Origin: Streptomyces echinoruber
GTDB taxonomy: Bacteria > Actinomycetota > Actinomycetes > Streptomycetales > Streptomycetaceae
Assembly: GCF_014651135.1 (NCBI RefSeq)
Contig: NZ_BMWH01000003.1
Location: 193,708-257,707 of the forward strand
Reading direction: 5' to 3'
Length of the DNA stretch: 64,000 nt
Part shown: one piece after another, positions 11,992 to 20,801 of the stretch
Position numbering within the stretch: the first letter of the stretch is position 1
Layout: each line of letters opens with the position of its first letter
Made by a program: the position numbers and the translations under genes
The notes under the pieces: model-generated
What the model saw: only the letters and a program-made list of their open reading frames with translations
Told to the model about the DNA's origin: nothing
Databases searched by the model: none

Positions 11992-12770
11992 AACTTGTCG
12001 TGGTCACCCACCGTCGGGCCGGACGAGGTGTACTGCCACATCGTGTGGAACGCCCAGCCCGCCGGCAGCGTCCCTGGGGCCGAGGCGTAGCGGGCGATCC
12101 ACAGGGGGTTGGTGGATCCGAAGCCGGCGTAGTTGCCGGTGCACTGGGTCCACCAGGAGGTGGCGGTGTAGATGACGGCGTCGCGGCCGGTGCGGGCCCG
12201 GTAGGTGGCGAGGAAGTCGCTGATCCAACTGACCATGGCGGACTGGGTCTTGCCGTAGCAGGCCGCGCCGTAGGGGTTCCACTCGATGTCCAGGACGCCG
12301 GGCAGGGTCTTGCCGTCCCGGGACCATCCTCCGCCGTGGTCGACGAAGTAGTTGGCCTGGGTGGCGCCGCTGGTGGTGTCGGGCGTGGCGAAGTGGTAGG
12401 CGCCGCGGATCATGCCGATGGCGTAGGAGCCGTTGTACTGCTGGGCGAAGTAGGGGTTGGTGTAGTACGTCCCCTCGGTGGCCTTGGTGTAGGCCCACTT
12501 CACGCCGCTGTTCCAGAGGGTGGCCCAGTCGACGTTGCCCTGGTGGCCGGAGACGTCGACGCCCTCGGTCTGGGTGACGGCGGCGGGGGCGGGGGCGCCG
12601 GCGGCGCGGCCGTCGTGGGCCAGGACGCCGATGCCGAGATAGGCGGAGCCGCGCGGGGGAGCGGTGGCCGCGGCGGAGGGCAGGGCGGTGAGCAGGCAGA
12701 GCGCGGCGAGCAGGGCACCCGTGACGGTGAGGCGCCGTGGGGAGGGCAATCCGGGTCTGTGCGCGAGCAT
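11949..12770 (-). CDS. Secreted GH25 muramidase (lysozyme, cellosyl-like)
   Basis: A 273-aa exported cell-wall hydrolase that cleaves the MurNAc-GlcNAc bond of peptidoglycan. Residues 1-37 are a signal peptide (basic PSPRRL, hydrophobic ALLAALCLLTAL, cleavage near AAATA). The catalytic domain runs from about 68 to the end with the GH25 signatures GVDVSGHQG, YTKATEGTYY and the catalytic DIE (Asp161, Glu163). There is no separate wall-binding domain. The ATG at 12770 has GGAGG six bases upstream; the longer frame above it is untranslated leader. Downstream of its stop lie four tandem copies of its own tail. It is divergent from a MarR regulator, which could control it. Confidence 0.9.
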   Translation of the reverse strand: MLAHRPGLPSPRRLTVTGALLAALCLLTALPSAAATAPPRGSAYLGIGVLAHDGRAAGAPAPAAVTQTEGVDVSGHQGNVDWATLWNSGVKWAYTKATEGTYYTNPYFAQQYNGSYAIGMIRGAYHFATPDTTSGATQANYFVDHGGGWSRDGKTLPGVLDIEWNPYGAACYGKTQSAMVSWISDFLATYRARTGRDAVIYTATSWWTQCTGNYAGFGSTNPLWIARYASAPGTLPAGWAFHTMWQYTSSGPTVGDHDKFNGALDRVQALANG

Positions 12771-13102
12771 GACGTGCCTCCGAAGGCTCGGTGGTGCTCG
12801 GTGGGGATGGTGGAGATGGTGGAGATGGTGGAGATACAGAGAACGCCGGGCAGGCCCGTGCCAGGGACGGACGGTGCGGGGGAGGGCGGGACGTCGCCGG
12901 CCCGCCGGGGGAGCGCGGTGTTCGTCCTGGCGTGGGCATGCCAGTAATTGCCTGGGCAAGAAGCTACGCACGTAGAACGGAGCCTGGGAAGGGGGTCCGG
13001 AGGCTGCCGTTGGTCCAGTCCTGCGAAATACTGACGGAGCTGCGGCGATGGCCGTGCGTGGCGGAAAATTTCACCACCCGGAAAACCGACACAGGGGCTG
13101 AC
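12771..13102. promoter_or_regulatory. Divergent intergenic region, GH25 muramidase / MarR
   Basis: No gene is seen in this 332-bp stretch. It holds three perfect tandem copies of GGTGGAGAT (12809-12835) inside the muramidase leader, and an inverted repeat CTACG-CA-CGTAG (12964-12975) midway between the two genes. The inverted repeat is the most likely place for a regulator such as the neighbouring MarR protein. This is inference only. Confidence 0.35.
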
Positions 13103-13594
13103 GTGCACGAAGACGGAAGAAGCGGCGGGCGCCGAGGTGAGCCCGGCGCGTCGTCGAGTGGGGTGGACCAGGAGTTCCTGTCCCTGGAGCGGGAGTTGAC
13201 GGTGTTCCTGCGCCGGGCCCGGGCCAACCAGGCCGAGATGGCGCGGGAGGTCCATCCCGACCTGGAGTCCTCCGCGTACGGCCTGCTGGTCCGCCTCGGC
13301 GAGTGCGGCCGCCAGCGCGCCACCGACCTCGCCGCCTACATCGGCGTCGGCAAGGCCACCATGTCCCGCCAGCTGCGCGCCCTGGAGGAGCTCGGCCTGG
13401 TCGCCCGCGAGCCCGACCCCGCCGACGGCCGCGCCTGGCTGGTCCACCTCACCGAGGAGGGCCGGCGCCGCCTCGGCCGCGTCCGCGAGGCCCGCCGCGC
13501 CACCTACGTCCGCCGCCTCGCGCACTGGGACCGGCGCGAGGTCGCGGAACTGGCGCGGCTGCTGCACCGGCTGAACACGGGGATGGAGAGGTAA
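13103..13594 (+). CDS. MarR-family transcriptional regulator
   Basis: A 163-aa dimeric winged-helix regulator. The DNA-binding part includes LLVRLGECGRQRATDLAAYI (about 60-80), a recognition helix GKATMSRQLRALEELGLV and a wing with DPADGRAWLVHLTEEGRRRL. Both termini are helical for dimerisation. The GTG at 13103 follows AGGGG with 5-base spacing; the frame is open further upstream, but that part reads low-complexity DNA of the intergenic repeats. Its ligand is unknown. It is divergent from the GH25 gene. Confidence 0.88.
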   Translation: MHEDGRSGGRRGEPGASSSGVDQEFLSLERELTVFLRRARANQAEMAREVHPDLESSAYGLLVRLGECGRQRATDLAAYIGVGKATMSRQLRALEELGLVAREPDPADGRAWLVHLTEEGRRRLGRVREARRATYVRRLAHWDRREVAELARLLHRLNTGMER

Positions 13595-13755
13595 CCCCCG
13601 AAAGGTTTCGGCCACCGGTCATCCCCGGGGCGCTGGGCCACCCAGGCCGCCGAACCACCCCCGGACCCGGGCCACCGCCACCCCCGCCCCGGGCCGCTCC
13701 CGCCGCCGGGCCTTCCCCCAGCCCCCCGCCCGCCCCGGTCGCGCGGCGGACAGAG

Positions 13756-14544
13756 CTACAGCTCCACGTACACCACCGTCGCGTCGTCGTGCGTCTTGCT
13801 GCGCCGCAGGTATCTCCGCTCCTCGGCGTCGGCCCGCTCCAGGGCCCGCACCCGCTCCACGAGGGCCGCCGCGCCCTCCTTGCGCAGCAGGGAGAGGCAG
13901 CCGGCCCAGTCGCCCTCGCCGAACCTCTCCACCCAGCGGGCGGCGCCGTCGGTGAGGGCGGCGAGGGTGCGCACGCGCGCGCGGGGCAGCGTGCCGGTGA
14001 CGGCGCGGGCGGCCACCGCGGGGTCGGCGGCGGCCGTGAAGAAGCCGCCCTCCTTGTTGCGCAGGGTGGCGTCGACGACGTCGTCGGTGGTCAGCAGGGC
14101 GCGCGGGATGCGGGCGAGGCGGTCGTCGAGGACGGGGGTGACCGCGCCGTCGGACGACTCGACGAGGAGGGCCGAGTCGGACAGCACGAGGTACTCCACG
14201 CGCTCGGCGTTCCACCGGGCGAGGACCACCGTCGCCTGCGGTGTGCGCGGGTGAGAAAGGTCACAGGTGTCCGCGTGGGCCTCGGCGGTGCGGGCGACGG
14301 CCCGGGCCAGCGCCTCGGCGAGGGGGACATCCCGGAGTGAAACGGTCAGTTCGGTCAGCGCGCCGCCGAGTCGCGCCGTGAACCACGGGACGGAATGCAG
14401 GCATCCCGTCGCGCCCCGCGGCGGCGTCACGCCGTCCAGGACGACGAGGGAACCGCCCAGTCCCGAGGCGGGTAGCGCGATGCTTGCGAAGTCCTCGTTG
14501 GGGTAGGACGGATCTCCGGGCTCGGAAACGACCTCAGTGCGCAT
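13756..14544 (-). CDS. PP2C-family protein phosphatase-like protein
   Basis: 262 aa with the metal-binding layout of PP2C Ser/Thr phosphatases: an early acidic site (NEDFA), VVLDGVTPP with Asp37 (the usual DG motif), ALTDGAARW near 205 and HDDATVVYV at the C-terminus. The fold is compact and lacks membrane or sensor domains, so it should be cytosolic. It is transcribed divergently from the conservon histidine-kinase-like gene. A phosphatase acting on that signalling complex would be a reasonable idea, but nothing in the sequence proves it. The ATG at 14544 is the only start with a normal N-terminus. Confidence 0.72.
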   Translation of the reverse strand: MRTEVVSEPGDPSYPNEDFASIALPASGLGGSLVVLDGVTPPRGATGCLHSVPWFTARLGGALTELTVSLRDVPLAEALARAVARTAEAHADTCDLSHPRTPQATVVLARWNAERVEYLVLSDSALLVESSDGAVTPVLDDRLARIPRALLTTDDVVDATLRNKEGGFFTAAADPAVAARAVTGTLPRARVRTLAALTDGAARWVERFGEGDWAGCLSLLRKEGAAALVERVRALERADAEERRYLRRSKTHDDATVVYVEL

Positions 14545-14896
14545 TCGGCCAGTCTGCACGAGGCCTTCACAGTGTTCACGAACGGCTGGCAAACAGTGCG
14601 GAGTTGTCGCAGGCGCGCAGGTCGGTGCCGGGTTTGGGGGAGAATGCTGCGCTCCGGGGGAGCGTGGTGGCGAATACTGCCAAAGGCTGCCGCCGACGTC
14701 CAACCGGCCCGCCGTCGGCGGCCGCGGCACGCGCCGGAGGAACTTGCCCCTCAACTCCCCTCCGATGTTCACTCCTTCGGGTGGCGGCTCGGGTGATACG
14801 GGACCACTGCCCACCGGCACTGGGAGGGTCGGAACCCGAAGGGCGTGCCCCCTGCCCGAACGCGGTCGAGTACGCCGGGCGAGGGCGCGGCGGCAG

Positions 14897-14947
14897 TTGA
14901 CAGAATGTCACCCGGGACCTTGGTACAGCGGTACGGCGAGTACAGGA
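14897..14947 (+). promoter_or_regulatory. Candidate conservon promoter with overlapping palindrome
   Basis: A perfect -35 box TTGACA (14897-14902) lies about 50 bp before the cvnA start. It overlaps the inverted repeat TGACA-GAA-TGTCA (14898-14910), the right place for repressor control. The matching -10 box is poor (candidate TGGTAC after 18 bp). The remainder of the 403-bp gap from 14545 contains no gene that I can support. Confidence 0.4.
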
Positions 14948-17929
14948 ATGCGAGCACCGGTGCAGAAGACGCGGCCTCGGCGCACAGGCAAGCAGGCGGC
15001 CTCCCCGGCGGGTGCGGAGCGCACGTCGGACACCTCCACCCCCACGACACCCGACGTCGGCAAGGGCCGTCCCACGCATGTGCGCAACCGGCTGATCGCC
15101 GCCGTGGCCGTGGTGGCCGCCGCCATCGCCGGGGCCGGCGCGCCCTCCGTGCTGGCGGCCTCCCGGCAGCTCGGTGACTCCCAGGACCTGGTCACGCTCG
15201 CCGAGCGGACCGGGGACGCCCTGGCGCTGGCCCACTCCCTCGCCGACGAGCGCGACGAGGTCACCGCCTACATCGCCGCCGGCCGCCCCAAGTCGAAGGC
15301 GCCCGACGAGCAGCAGAGCACCCGCGTCGACCGGCAGGTCGAGGAGCTGCGCGGCGACCCGGACATCCCCGCCTGGCTGCGCAGCGACCTCGACGGCGTC
15401 GGCGCCGTGCGGCGGGCCGCGCTGACCGGCCGGAGCAGCGCGCTCCAGGCCCACCAGGCGTACTCGGCGGCCATCACCGACCTGCACCGGCTCGCCGAGG
15501 AACTGGCCGAGAAGATGCCCGCGCGGGCCGGCGCCGGGGCCCACGCCCTGGCCGAGCTCGACACCGCCGTCCAGCAGGCCGCCGCCGCCCGCGGGCTGCT
15601 GCTGGCGGCGCTGAGCGTGCCGCACGCCGCGCAGTCCGCCGTCGACCCCGTCACCGGCCTGCCCACCGCCTCGGCCTCCTCCGGCGCCGGCGCCAAGCAG
15701 CGCGACGCGCTCAGCGCCGCCGCCCAGCAGGCCCGGCTGCGCTCCGACGCGGCCCTCGCCGACTTCCGCGACACCGCGCCCGCCGCGGCGAAGGCGTCGT
15801 ACGACTCCACGGTCACCGGGCCGGAGGTGGAGGCGGCCGACAAGTACCTCGCCGCCCTCACCGACCAGCCCACGCTGTCCGCCGGCGACCTGAACACCAG
15901 CACCGGGAAGGTCGGCGACGCCCTGTCGGCCCGCGTCGACGCGATGCGCGGCGTGGAGGCCGCCCTCTACGACCGCCGCGCCAAGGACCTCGCCAAGCTC
16001 CGCGACGACGACGTCACCGCACTGGAGATCCGCGTCGCCGTGCTCGGCGCGCTGCTGCTGGTCGCCGTCGGCGTCACCACCGCCCTGGCCCGCAGCCTGA
16101 CCCGCCCGCTGTCGGTGCTGCGCCGCGGCTCGGCGCGGCTGGCCGGCGCGGAGGACCTCACGGCGCAGGAGCCGGTGCGGTTCACCGGCCGCAACGACGA
16201 GTTCGCGCAGGTCGTGCGGAACGTCAACGCCCTGCACGCCCAGGCCGTCGCGCTCGCCGAACGCGTCGCCACCCTGGAGGCCGACCGCAAGCACCTGGTC
16301 GGGCAGCGGCAGAAGATGGCCGACGCCCGCGAGGAGCTGCGCGCCGAACTCGACCGGGCCGGCGAGCGGCTGGAGACGATGCGGCGCAGCATCGGCGGCA
16401 CCTTCGTCAACCTCGCCCTGCGCACGCTCGGCCTGGTGGAGCGCCAGCTCACCGTCATCGAGGGCATGGAGGAGCGCGAACAGGACCCGGAGCGGCTCTC
16501 CACCCTGTTCAAGCTCGACCACTTCGCCACGGTCATGCGCCGGCACAGCGAGAACCTCCTGGTGCTGGCCGGCTCCGAGCACGTGCAGCAGCACGCCGGA
16601 CCGGTCCCGCTCGTGGACGTGGTACGCGCCGCGGTCAGCGAGATCGAGCGCTACGAACGCGTCCGCATCACCGCGCTGCCGCCGCACACGCACGTCGCCG
16701 GGTTCGCCGCGGACGACCTGAGCCACCTGCTGGCCGAACTCATGGAGAACGCCACCGCCTTCTCCCCGCCGGAGCAGCCCGTCGAGGTCTCCGGGTGGCT
16801 GCTGGAGAACGGCGAGGTGATGCTCTCCGTGCAGGACGAGGGCATCGGCATGACCGCCGAGCGGATGAGTCGCCTCAACGCCCGCCTGGCCGACTTCGAC
16901 CCCGAGGCGCCCTACGACCACGGCGGCGACGACGGCCTCGGCCTCGGCCTGTACGTGGTCGCGCGCCTCGCCCACCGGCACGGCCTGCGGGTGCAGCTGC
17001 GCGAGCAGAAGCAGGGCGGGATCGCCGCGGTCGTCGTGCTGCCCAAGGCCCTGCTCGCGGCCCCGCCTGCCGCGGCCCCGGCCGCCGCCCCGGCCTCCGA
17101 CGGCACCCACGGCTTCTCCCTGCCCGGCGCCGACGCCGAGGCCAACTCCAACGTCCTGCGCGGCCGTACGGCCGGCGGCGACCCGCTGGTCGCCGCGGCG
17201 GAGCGGGCCGTGCAGCGGGCGGAGAAGGACGCGGCAGCGAAGACCGAGGCCGCGGAAGCCGGCCCCGCGCCCGCCGCGGAAGCCGCGTCCCGGGCGGCGG
17301 ACCGGCCGGAGCGCACCGCGCCGTCCGCGCCCGTACCCGCACCGGCCCCCGCCCCAAAGGCCGCCCCTCGCTCCGGTGGTGCCGCCGAGCACCCCGCCGA
17401 GACCACGATGGAGCTGCTGCTGCCCCAGCCCCCGGCCGAACCCGCCGAGTCCGCGGCCCCGGCCGCCGGGCCCGGCACCGAGCCGGAGGCCGCCACAGCC
17501 GGGGCGCCCGCCCCCGAGTCCCGGTCCGGCCACGCCGCCGCTCCCGCCGGCCGCACCGCATCCGGCACCGGCACGTCCTCCCCGTACTCCATAGGCCCCG
17601 ACAGCCACGAGCGGGCTCCGGACGAGGGCGGTGACACCGGGGAGACCGAGGAGACCGAGGAGACCGAGGAACAGGTCACCGCGAAGGGTCTGCCCAAGCG
17701 GACCCCGAAGATCGCCGCGCCCGCGGCGGCGCCGCGTCCGCGCACCGGGTCCGTCGACGCGGAGGCGCTGCGCCGACGCCTCGGCGGCTTCCGCCGGGGG
17801 GCGGAGGCCGGCTACCGGCGCGTCGAGGCGGAGATCGCCGAGCGGACCGGCCAGAACGCCAGGCCCGCGACCGGGCCGGCACATGCCGAAGAAACAACGG
17901 GGGGCACAGTCGAGGAGGCAAGCAGTTGA
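14948..17929 (+). CDS. cvnA: Conservon sensor kinase-like protein CvnA (nitrate-sensor, HAMP, HATPase)
   Basis: About 993 aa. TM1 lies near 48-70, followed by a long extracytoplasmic NIT-type helical domain (about 75-360), TM2 (AVLGALLLVAVGVTTAL), HAMP (about 383-440) and a HATPase domain (ELMENATAFSPP, VQDEGIGM, DGLGLGLYVVARLAHRHG, about 590-705). The last 290 residues are an Ala/Pro/Glu-rich disordered tail. As usual in conservon kinases no clear HisKA H-box is present. It heads a cvnABCD operon whose products are thought to form a membrane complex with a small GTPase, resembling a eukaryotic G-protein circuit. The start is uncertain: ATG 14948 sits directly against AGGA, and GTG 14960 is the alternative. 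Confidence 0.9.
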   Translation: MRAPVQKTRPRRTGKQAASPAGAERTSDTSTPTTPDVGKGRPTHVRNRLIAAVAVVAAAIAGAGAPSVLAASRQLGDSQDLVTLAERTGDALALAHSLADERDEVTAYIAAGRPKSKAPDEQQSTRVDRQVEELRGDPDIPAWLRSDLDGVGAVRRAALTGRSSALQAHQAYSAAITDLHRLAEELAEKMPARAGAGAHALAELDTAVQQAAAARGLLLAALSVPHAAQSAVDPVTGLPTASASSGAGAKQRDALSAAAQQARLRSDAALADFRDTAPAAAKASYDSTVTGPEVEAADKYLAALTDQPTLSAGDLNTSTGKVGDALSARVDAMRGVEAALYDRRAKDLAKLRDDDVTALEIRVAVLGALLLVAVGVTTALARSLTRPLSVLRRGSARLAGAEDLTAQEPVRFTGRNDEFAQVVRNVNALHAQAVALAERVATLEADRKHLVGQRQKMADAREELRAELDRAGERLETMRRSIGGTFVNLALRTLGLVERQLTVIEGMEEREQDPERLSTLFKLDHFATVMRRHSENLLVLAGSEHVQQHAGPVPLVDVVRAAVSEIERYERVRITALPPHTHVAGFAADDLSHLLAELMENATAFSPPEQPVEVSGWLLENGEVMLSVQDEGIGMTAERMSRLNARLADFDPEAPYDHGGDDGLGLGLYVVARLAHRHGLRVQLREQKQGGIAAVVVLPKALLAAPPAAAPAAAPASDGTHGFSLPGADAEANSNVLRGRTAGGDPLVAAAERAVQRAEKDAAAKTEAAEAGPAPAAEAASRAADRPERTAPSAPVPAPAPAPKAAPRSGGAAEHPAETTMELLLPQPPAEPAESAAPAAGPGTEPEAATAGAPAPESRSGHAAAPAGRTASGTGTSSPYSIGPDSHERAPDEGGDTGETEETEETEEQVTAKGLPKRTPKIAAPAAAPRPRTGSVDAEALRRRLGGFRRGAEAGYRRVEAEIAERTGQNARPATGPAHAEETTGGTVEEASS

Positions 17930-18432
17930 CCGCGCCCAGTACCTTCGGACTGAGCAGTGAAGCCCGCAACCTGCACTGGCTGCTGAACAACCTCGTCGAG
18001 GAGGTGCCCGGCATCCTCTCGGTCGCGGTGGTCTCCTCCGACGGTCTGCTGCTGCTCTCCTCCGATCCCGGCCGCAACGCCGAGGCTCAGGAGGCCAGGG
18101 GCGTCAGGCGCGCCGGCCCGCGGGGTTCCTCCGCGGATCTCGCCACCATCGTCTCCGGCATCGGCAGCCTCACCGTCGGCGCCGCGAAGCTGATGGACTT
18201 CGGCAAGGTCAAGCACACGATGGTGGCGATGGATGAGGGCAGCCTGTTCGTGATGTCCATCAGCGACGGGTCGCTGCTCGGCGTGCACGGCTCCGCGGAC
18301 TGCGACATGAGCGTGGTGGCGTACCACATGGCGCTCTTCGTGGGCCGCGCCGGGCACGTGCTGACCCCCGAGCTCCGCAGTGAGCTGCGCAGGTCCCTGG
18401 AGCAGCAGGCCCCGGCAGGGAGCGAACGATGA
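17926..18432 (+). CDS. cvnB: Conservon roadblock/LC7 protein CvnB
   Basis: 168 aa with a roadblock/LC7 fold typical of bacterial GTPase-activating or scaffold partners (LHWLLNNLVEEVPGILSVAVVS, LLLLSSDPGRN, GSLFVMSISDGSLLGVHG). The start is a TTG at 17926 that overlaps the cvnA stop (TTGA). It is chosen because a full GAGGAGG lies 7 bases upstream, so the gene is translationally coupled. Its partner is expected to be the GTPase CvnD encoded two genes downstream. Confidence 0.9.
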   Translation: MTAPSTFGLSSEARNLHWLLNNLVEEVPGILSVAVVSSDGLLLLSSDPGRNAEAQEARGVRRAGPRGSSADLATIVSGIGSLTVGAAKLMDFGKVKHTMVAMDEGSLFVMSISDGSLLGVHGSADCDMSVVAYHMALFVGRAGHVLTPELRSELRRSLEQQAPAGSER

Positions 18433-18842
18433 GTACCGGACCCAAGAGCCAGCTCCCGGTGCGCGGCGGCGACCGCAAACCGGCACGTGTCAGGCCGTAT
18501 TCCCTCACGGGCGGCCGTACCCGCTTCGGTCATGTCCTGCTGGTCGAGACCTTCGTGGCCGCACTGGAGGCCCCGAAGGAGCGCAGGGAACTGACGAACG
18601 GTACGCTCACCACCCGCGTGATGCCGGAGATGCAGGCCATCGTCGAACTGTGCCGCCGCATGCGCACGGTGGCCGAGATCGCCGCGTTGCTGAAGATGCC
18701 GCTGGGTGTGGTCCGCGTGCTCCTCAGCGACCTCGCGGACCAGGGAAAGATCCGTGTGTACGGAACCGGGACCGGCCACGGCACTGGCCGGCCGGACCGC
18801 GCGCTGCTGGAAAGGGTGCTGAGTGGACTCCGCCGTCTCTGA
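18429..18842 (+). CDS. cvnC: Conservon DUF742 protein CvnC
   Basis: 137 aa of the DUF742 family: an N-terminal basic segment with VRPYSLTGGRT, then a helix-turn-helix-like core (TVAEIAALLKMPLGVVRVLLSDLADQG). The start overlaps the stop of cvnB (ATGA) and the end overlaps cvnD by 20 bp, so the four genes form one tightly coupled operon. Its biochemical role in conservons is not settled; binding to CvnB or CvnD is reported for some members. Confidence 0.9.
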   Translation: MSTGPKSQLPVRGGDRKPARVRPYSLTGGRTRFGHVLLVETFVAALEAPKERRELTNGTLTTRVMPEMQAIVELCRRMRTVAEIAALLKMPLGVVRVLLSDLADQGKIRVYGTGTGHGTGRPDRALLERVLSGLRRL

Positions 18843-19458
18843 CGCCGCACGCGTCGCCCCACTCGTCGAGCCCGACGAGGAGCTCAAACCCTGGCAGACC
18901 GACCGCACCCGCGCCCCGATCGCGACGAAGATCGTGGTGGCGGGCGGCTTCGGTGTCGGCAAGACCACGCTGGTCGGCGCCGTCTCGGAGATCACTCCGC
19001 TGGAGACCGAGGCGCTGATGACCGAGGCCAGCGAGGAGCACGACGACCTCTCGGCCACGCCCGGGAAGCTCACCACCACCGTGGCCATGGACTTCGGCCG
19101 CATCACGCTCGACGACGACCTGGTGCTGTACCTGTTCGGTACGCCGGGCCAGCAGCGGTTCTGGTTCATGTGGGACGACCTGGTGCGCGGCGCGATCGGC
19201 GCCGTCGTCATGGCCGACACGCGCCGGCTGAAGGACTGCTTCCCGGCACTGGACTACTTCGAAAGCTGCGGGCTGCCGTACGTCGTCGCGGTCAACCACT
19301 TCGACGGCAGCGAGCTGTACGACCCCGAGGACGTACGCGAGGCCCTCACGATTCCCGCGCACATACCTGTCATGATCATGGACGCGCGGCGCAGGGTTTC
19401 GGTCATCGAGGTCCTGCTGGCCCTGGTGGGTCACGCGCTCGACGAGACGCCCGAATAG
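18823..19458 (+). CDS. cvnD: Conservon small GTPase CvnD
   Basis: 211 aa Ras/MglA-like GTPase. The P-loop is GGFGVGKTT (41-49). Switch/G3 is LFGTPGQQRF, close to the DxPGQ of eukaryotic small GTPases. The guanine-specificity loop is NHFDG in place of NKxD, as in other conservon GTPases. The start is GTG 18823 inside cvnC, with GGAAAGG seven bases upstream. Together with CvnB it is the likely output switch of the membrane complex. Confidence 0.92.
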   Translation: MDSAVSDAARVAPLVEPDEELKPWQTDRTRAPIATKIVVAGGFGVGKTTLVGAVSEITPLETEALMTEASEEHDDLSATPGKLTTTVAMDFGRITLDDDLVLYLFGTPGQQRFWFMWDDLVRGAIGAVVMADTRRLKDCFPALDYFESCGLPYVVAVNHFDGSELYDPEDVREALTIPAHIPVMIMDARRRVSVIEVLLALVGHALDETPE

Positions 19459-19526
19459 GGCGCCCTCGCCGGCGGGCCGACAGCAGCCGTCGTCGTCGTC
19501 CAGTAGTCGTAGGAGACACCACCCGT

Positions 19527-20801
19527 ATGCGGAAGATACTCGTCGTCGGAGCCGGCCAGTCCGGCCTCCAGATCGCCCTCGGCCTCCAGCAGCACGGCTA
19601 CGAGGTCACCCTGATGTCCAACCGGACGGCGGACGAGATCCGCTCCGGCCGGGTCATGTCCACGCAGTGCATGTTCCACACGGCGCTGCAGCACGAGCGG
19701 GACCTGGGCCTGAACTTCTGGGAGTCGCAGGCACCGAAGATCGAGGGGCTCGGCGTGTCCGTCGCCGCCCCCGGCTCCCACGACCCGGGCCCCACGCAGC
19801 GCGCCATCGACTGGGTGGGCAGGCTCGACAGGTTCGCGCAGTCGGTCGACCAGCGGGTGAAGATGGCCGGTTGGATGGAGACGTTCGCGCAGCGCGGCGG
19901 CCAGCTCGTCATCCACGGCGCCGCCGTCTCCGACCTCGACTACTTCTCCCGCGCCTACGACCTGGTACTGGTCTCGGCGGGCAAGGGCGAGCTGGTGCAG
20001 ATGTTCGCCCGCGACCCGGAGCGCTCCCCCTACAGCGAGCCGCAGCGCGCCCTGGCGGTGTCCTACGTCCACGGGCTAGGCCCGCGTCCGGAGCACCCGG
20101 ACATGGAGGCCGTGCGCTGCAACCTGGTGCCGGGCGTCGGCGAGCTGTTCGTCATGCCGTGCCTGACCACCTCCGGCCGCGCCGACATCCTCTTCTGGGA
20201 GGGCATCCCCGGCGGTCCGCTGGACGTCTTCAACGGCGTCAAGGACCCCGCCGAGCACCTCTCCCTCACCCTGGAGCTGATGAAGAAGTTCACGCCCTGG
20301 GAGTACGAGCGCGCCACCAAGGTCGAGCTGACCGACGCCGGCGGCACCCTGTCCGGGCGGTACGCCCCCACCGTGCGCAAGCCGATCGGCCGGCTGCCCG
20401 GCGGCGGCGCGGTCCTCGGCGTCGCCGACGTCGTCGTCGCCAACGACCCGATCACCGGGCAGGGCTCCAACTCGGCGTCCAAGTGCGCCGCGGTCTACCT
20501 GAAGTCGATCCTGGAGCACGGCGACAAGCCGTTCGACGAGGCGTGGATGCAGGCCACGTTCGACCGCTACTGGGACATCGCCCAGCACGTCACCAAGTGG
20601 ACCAACGCCATGCTGGCCCCGCCGCCCGAGCACGTCCTCAACCTCATCGGCGCCGCCGGGCAGCTCCAGCCGGTCGCCGACCGCATCGCCAACGGCTTCA
20701 ACAACCCGGTCGACTTCGAGGACTTCTTCTTCGAGCCGGAGAAGGCGGAGGCGTACCTGGCTCAGGTCGCGGGCGCGGTCCCCGGCCCGGCGGGGGCGTA
20801 A
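19527..20801 (+). CDS. StyA-type FAD-dependent monooxygenase-like flavoprotein
   Basis: 424 aa with a dinucleotide-binding N-terminus (ILVVGAGQSGLQIALGLQQHGY) and the sequence pattern of the StyA family of two-component flavoprotein monooxygenases. A second FAD signature is near the C-terminal third (VLGVADVVVANDPITGQGSN, about 295-314). These enzymes need reduced FAD from a partner reductase, and no such gene is seen nearby. The gene starts 68 bp after cvnD with AGGAGA before the ATG, so it is probably the fifth gene of the conservon operon, in the slot where other conservons carry a cytochrome P450. Its 3' end overlaps the converging gene by 40 bp. Confidence 0.82.
   Translation: MRKILVVGAGQSGLQIALGLQQHGYEVTLMSNRTADEIRSGRVMSTQCMFHTALQHERDLGLNFWESQAPKIEGLGVSVAAPGSHDPGPTQRAIDWVGRLDRFAQSVDQRVKMAGWMETFAQRGGQLVIHGAAVSDLDYFSRAYDLVLVSAGKGELVQMFARDPERSPYSEPQRALAVSYVHGLGPRPEHPDMEAVRCNLVPGVGELFVMPCLTTSGRADILFWEGIPGGPLDVFNGVKDPAEHLSLTLELMKKFTPWEYERATKVELTDAGGTLSGRYAPTVRKPIGRLPGGGAVLGVADVVVANDPITGQGSNSASKCAAVYLKSILEHGDKPFDEAWMQATFDRYWDIAQHVTKWTNAMLAPPPEHVLNLIGAAGQLQPVADRIANGFNNPVDFEDFFFEPEKAEAYLAQVAGAVPGPAGA

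Noticed and set aside
11524..12090. Plus-strand protein with repeated Gly-Gln-Pro-Leu-Ala-Arg units
   Set aside because: It is the 94-bp DNA repeat read across frames and runs antisense into the GH25 gene.
12771..13102. ydaO-type (c-di-AMP) riboswitch before the secreted muramidase
   Set aside because: Such elements precede some Streptomyces wall-hydrolase genes, but I could not find the conserved core in the leader.
14576..17884. About 1,100-codon frame on the minus strand opposite cvnA
   Set aside because: Antisense shadow; the translated product is Gly/Arg/Leu-rich and cvnA has complete domains.
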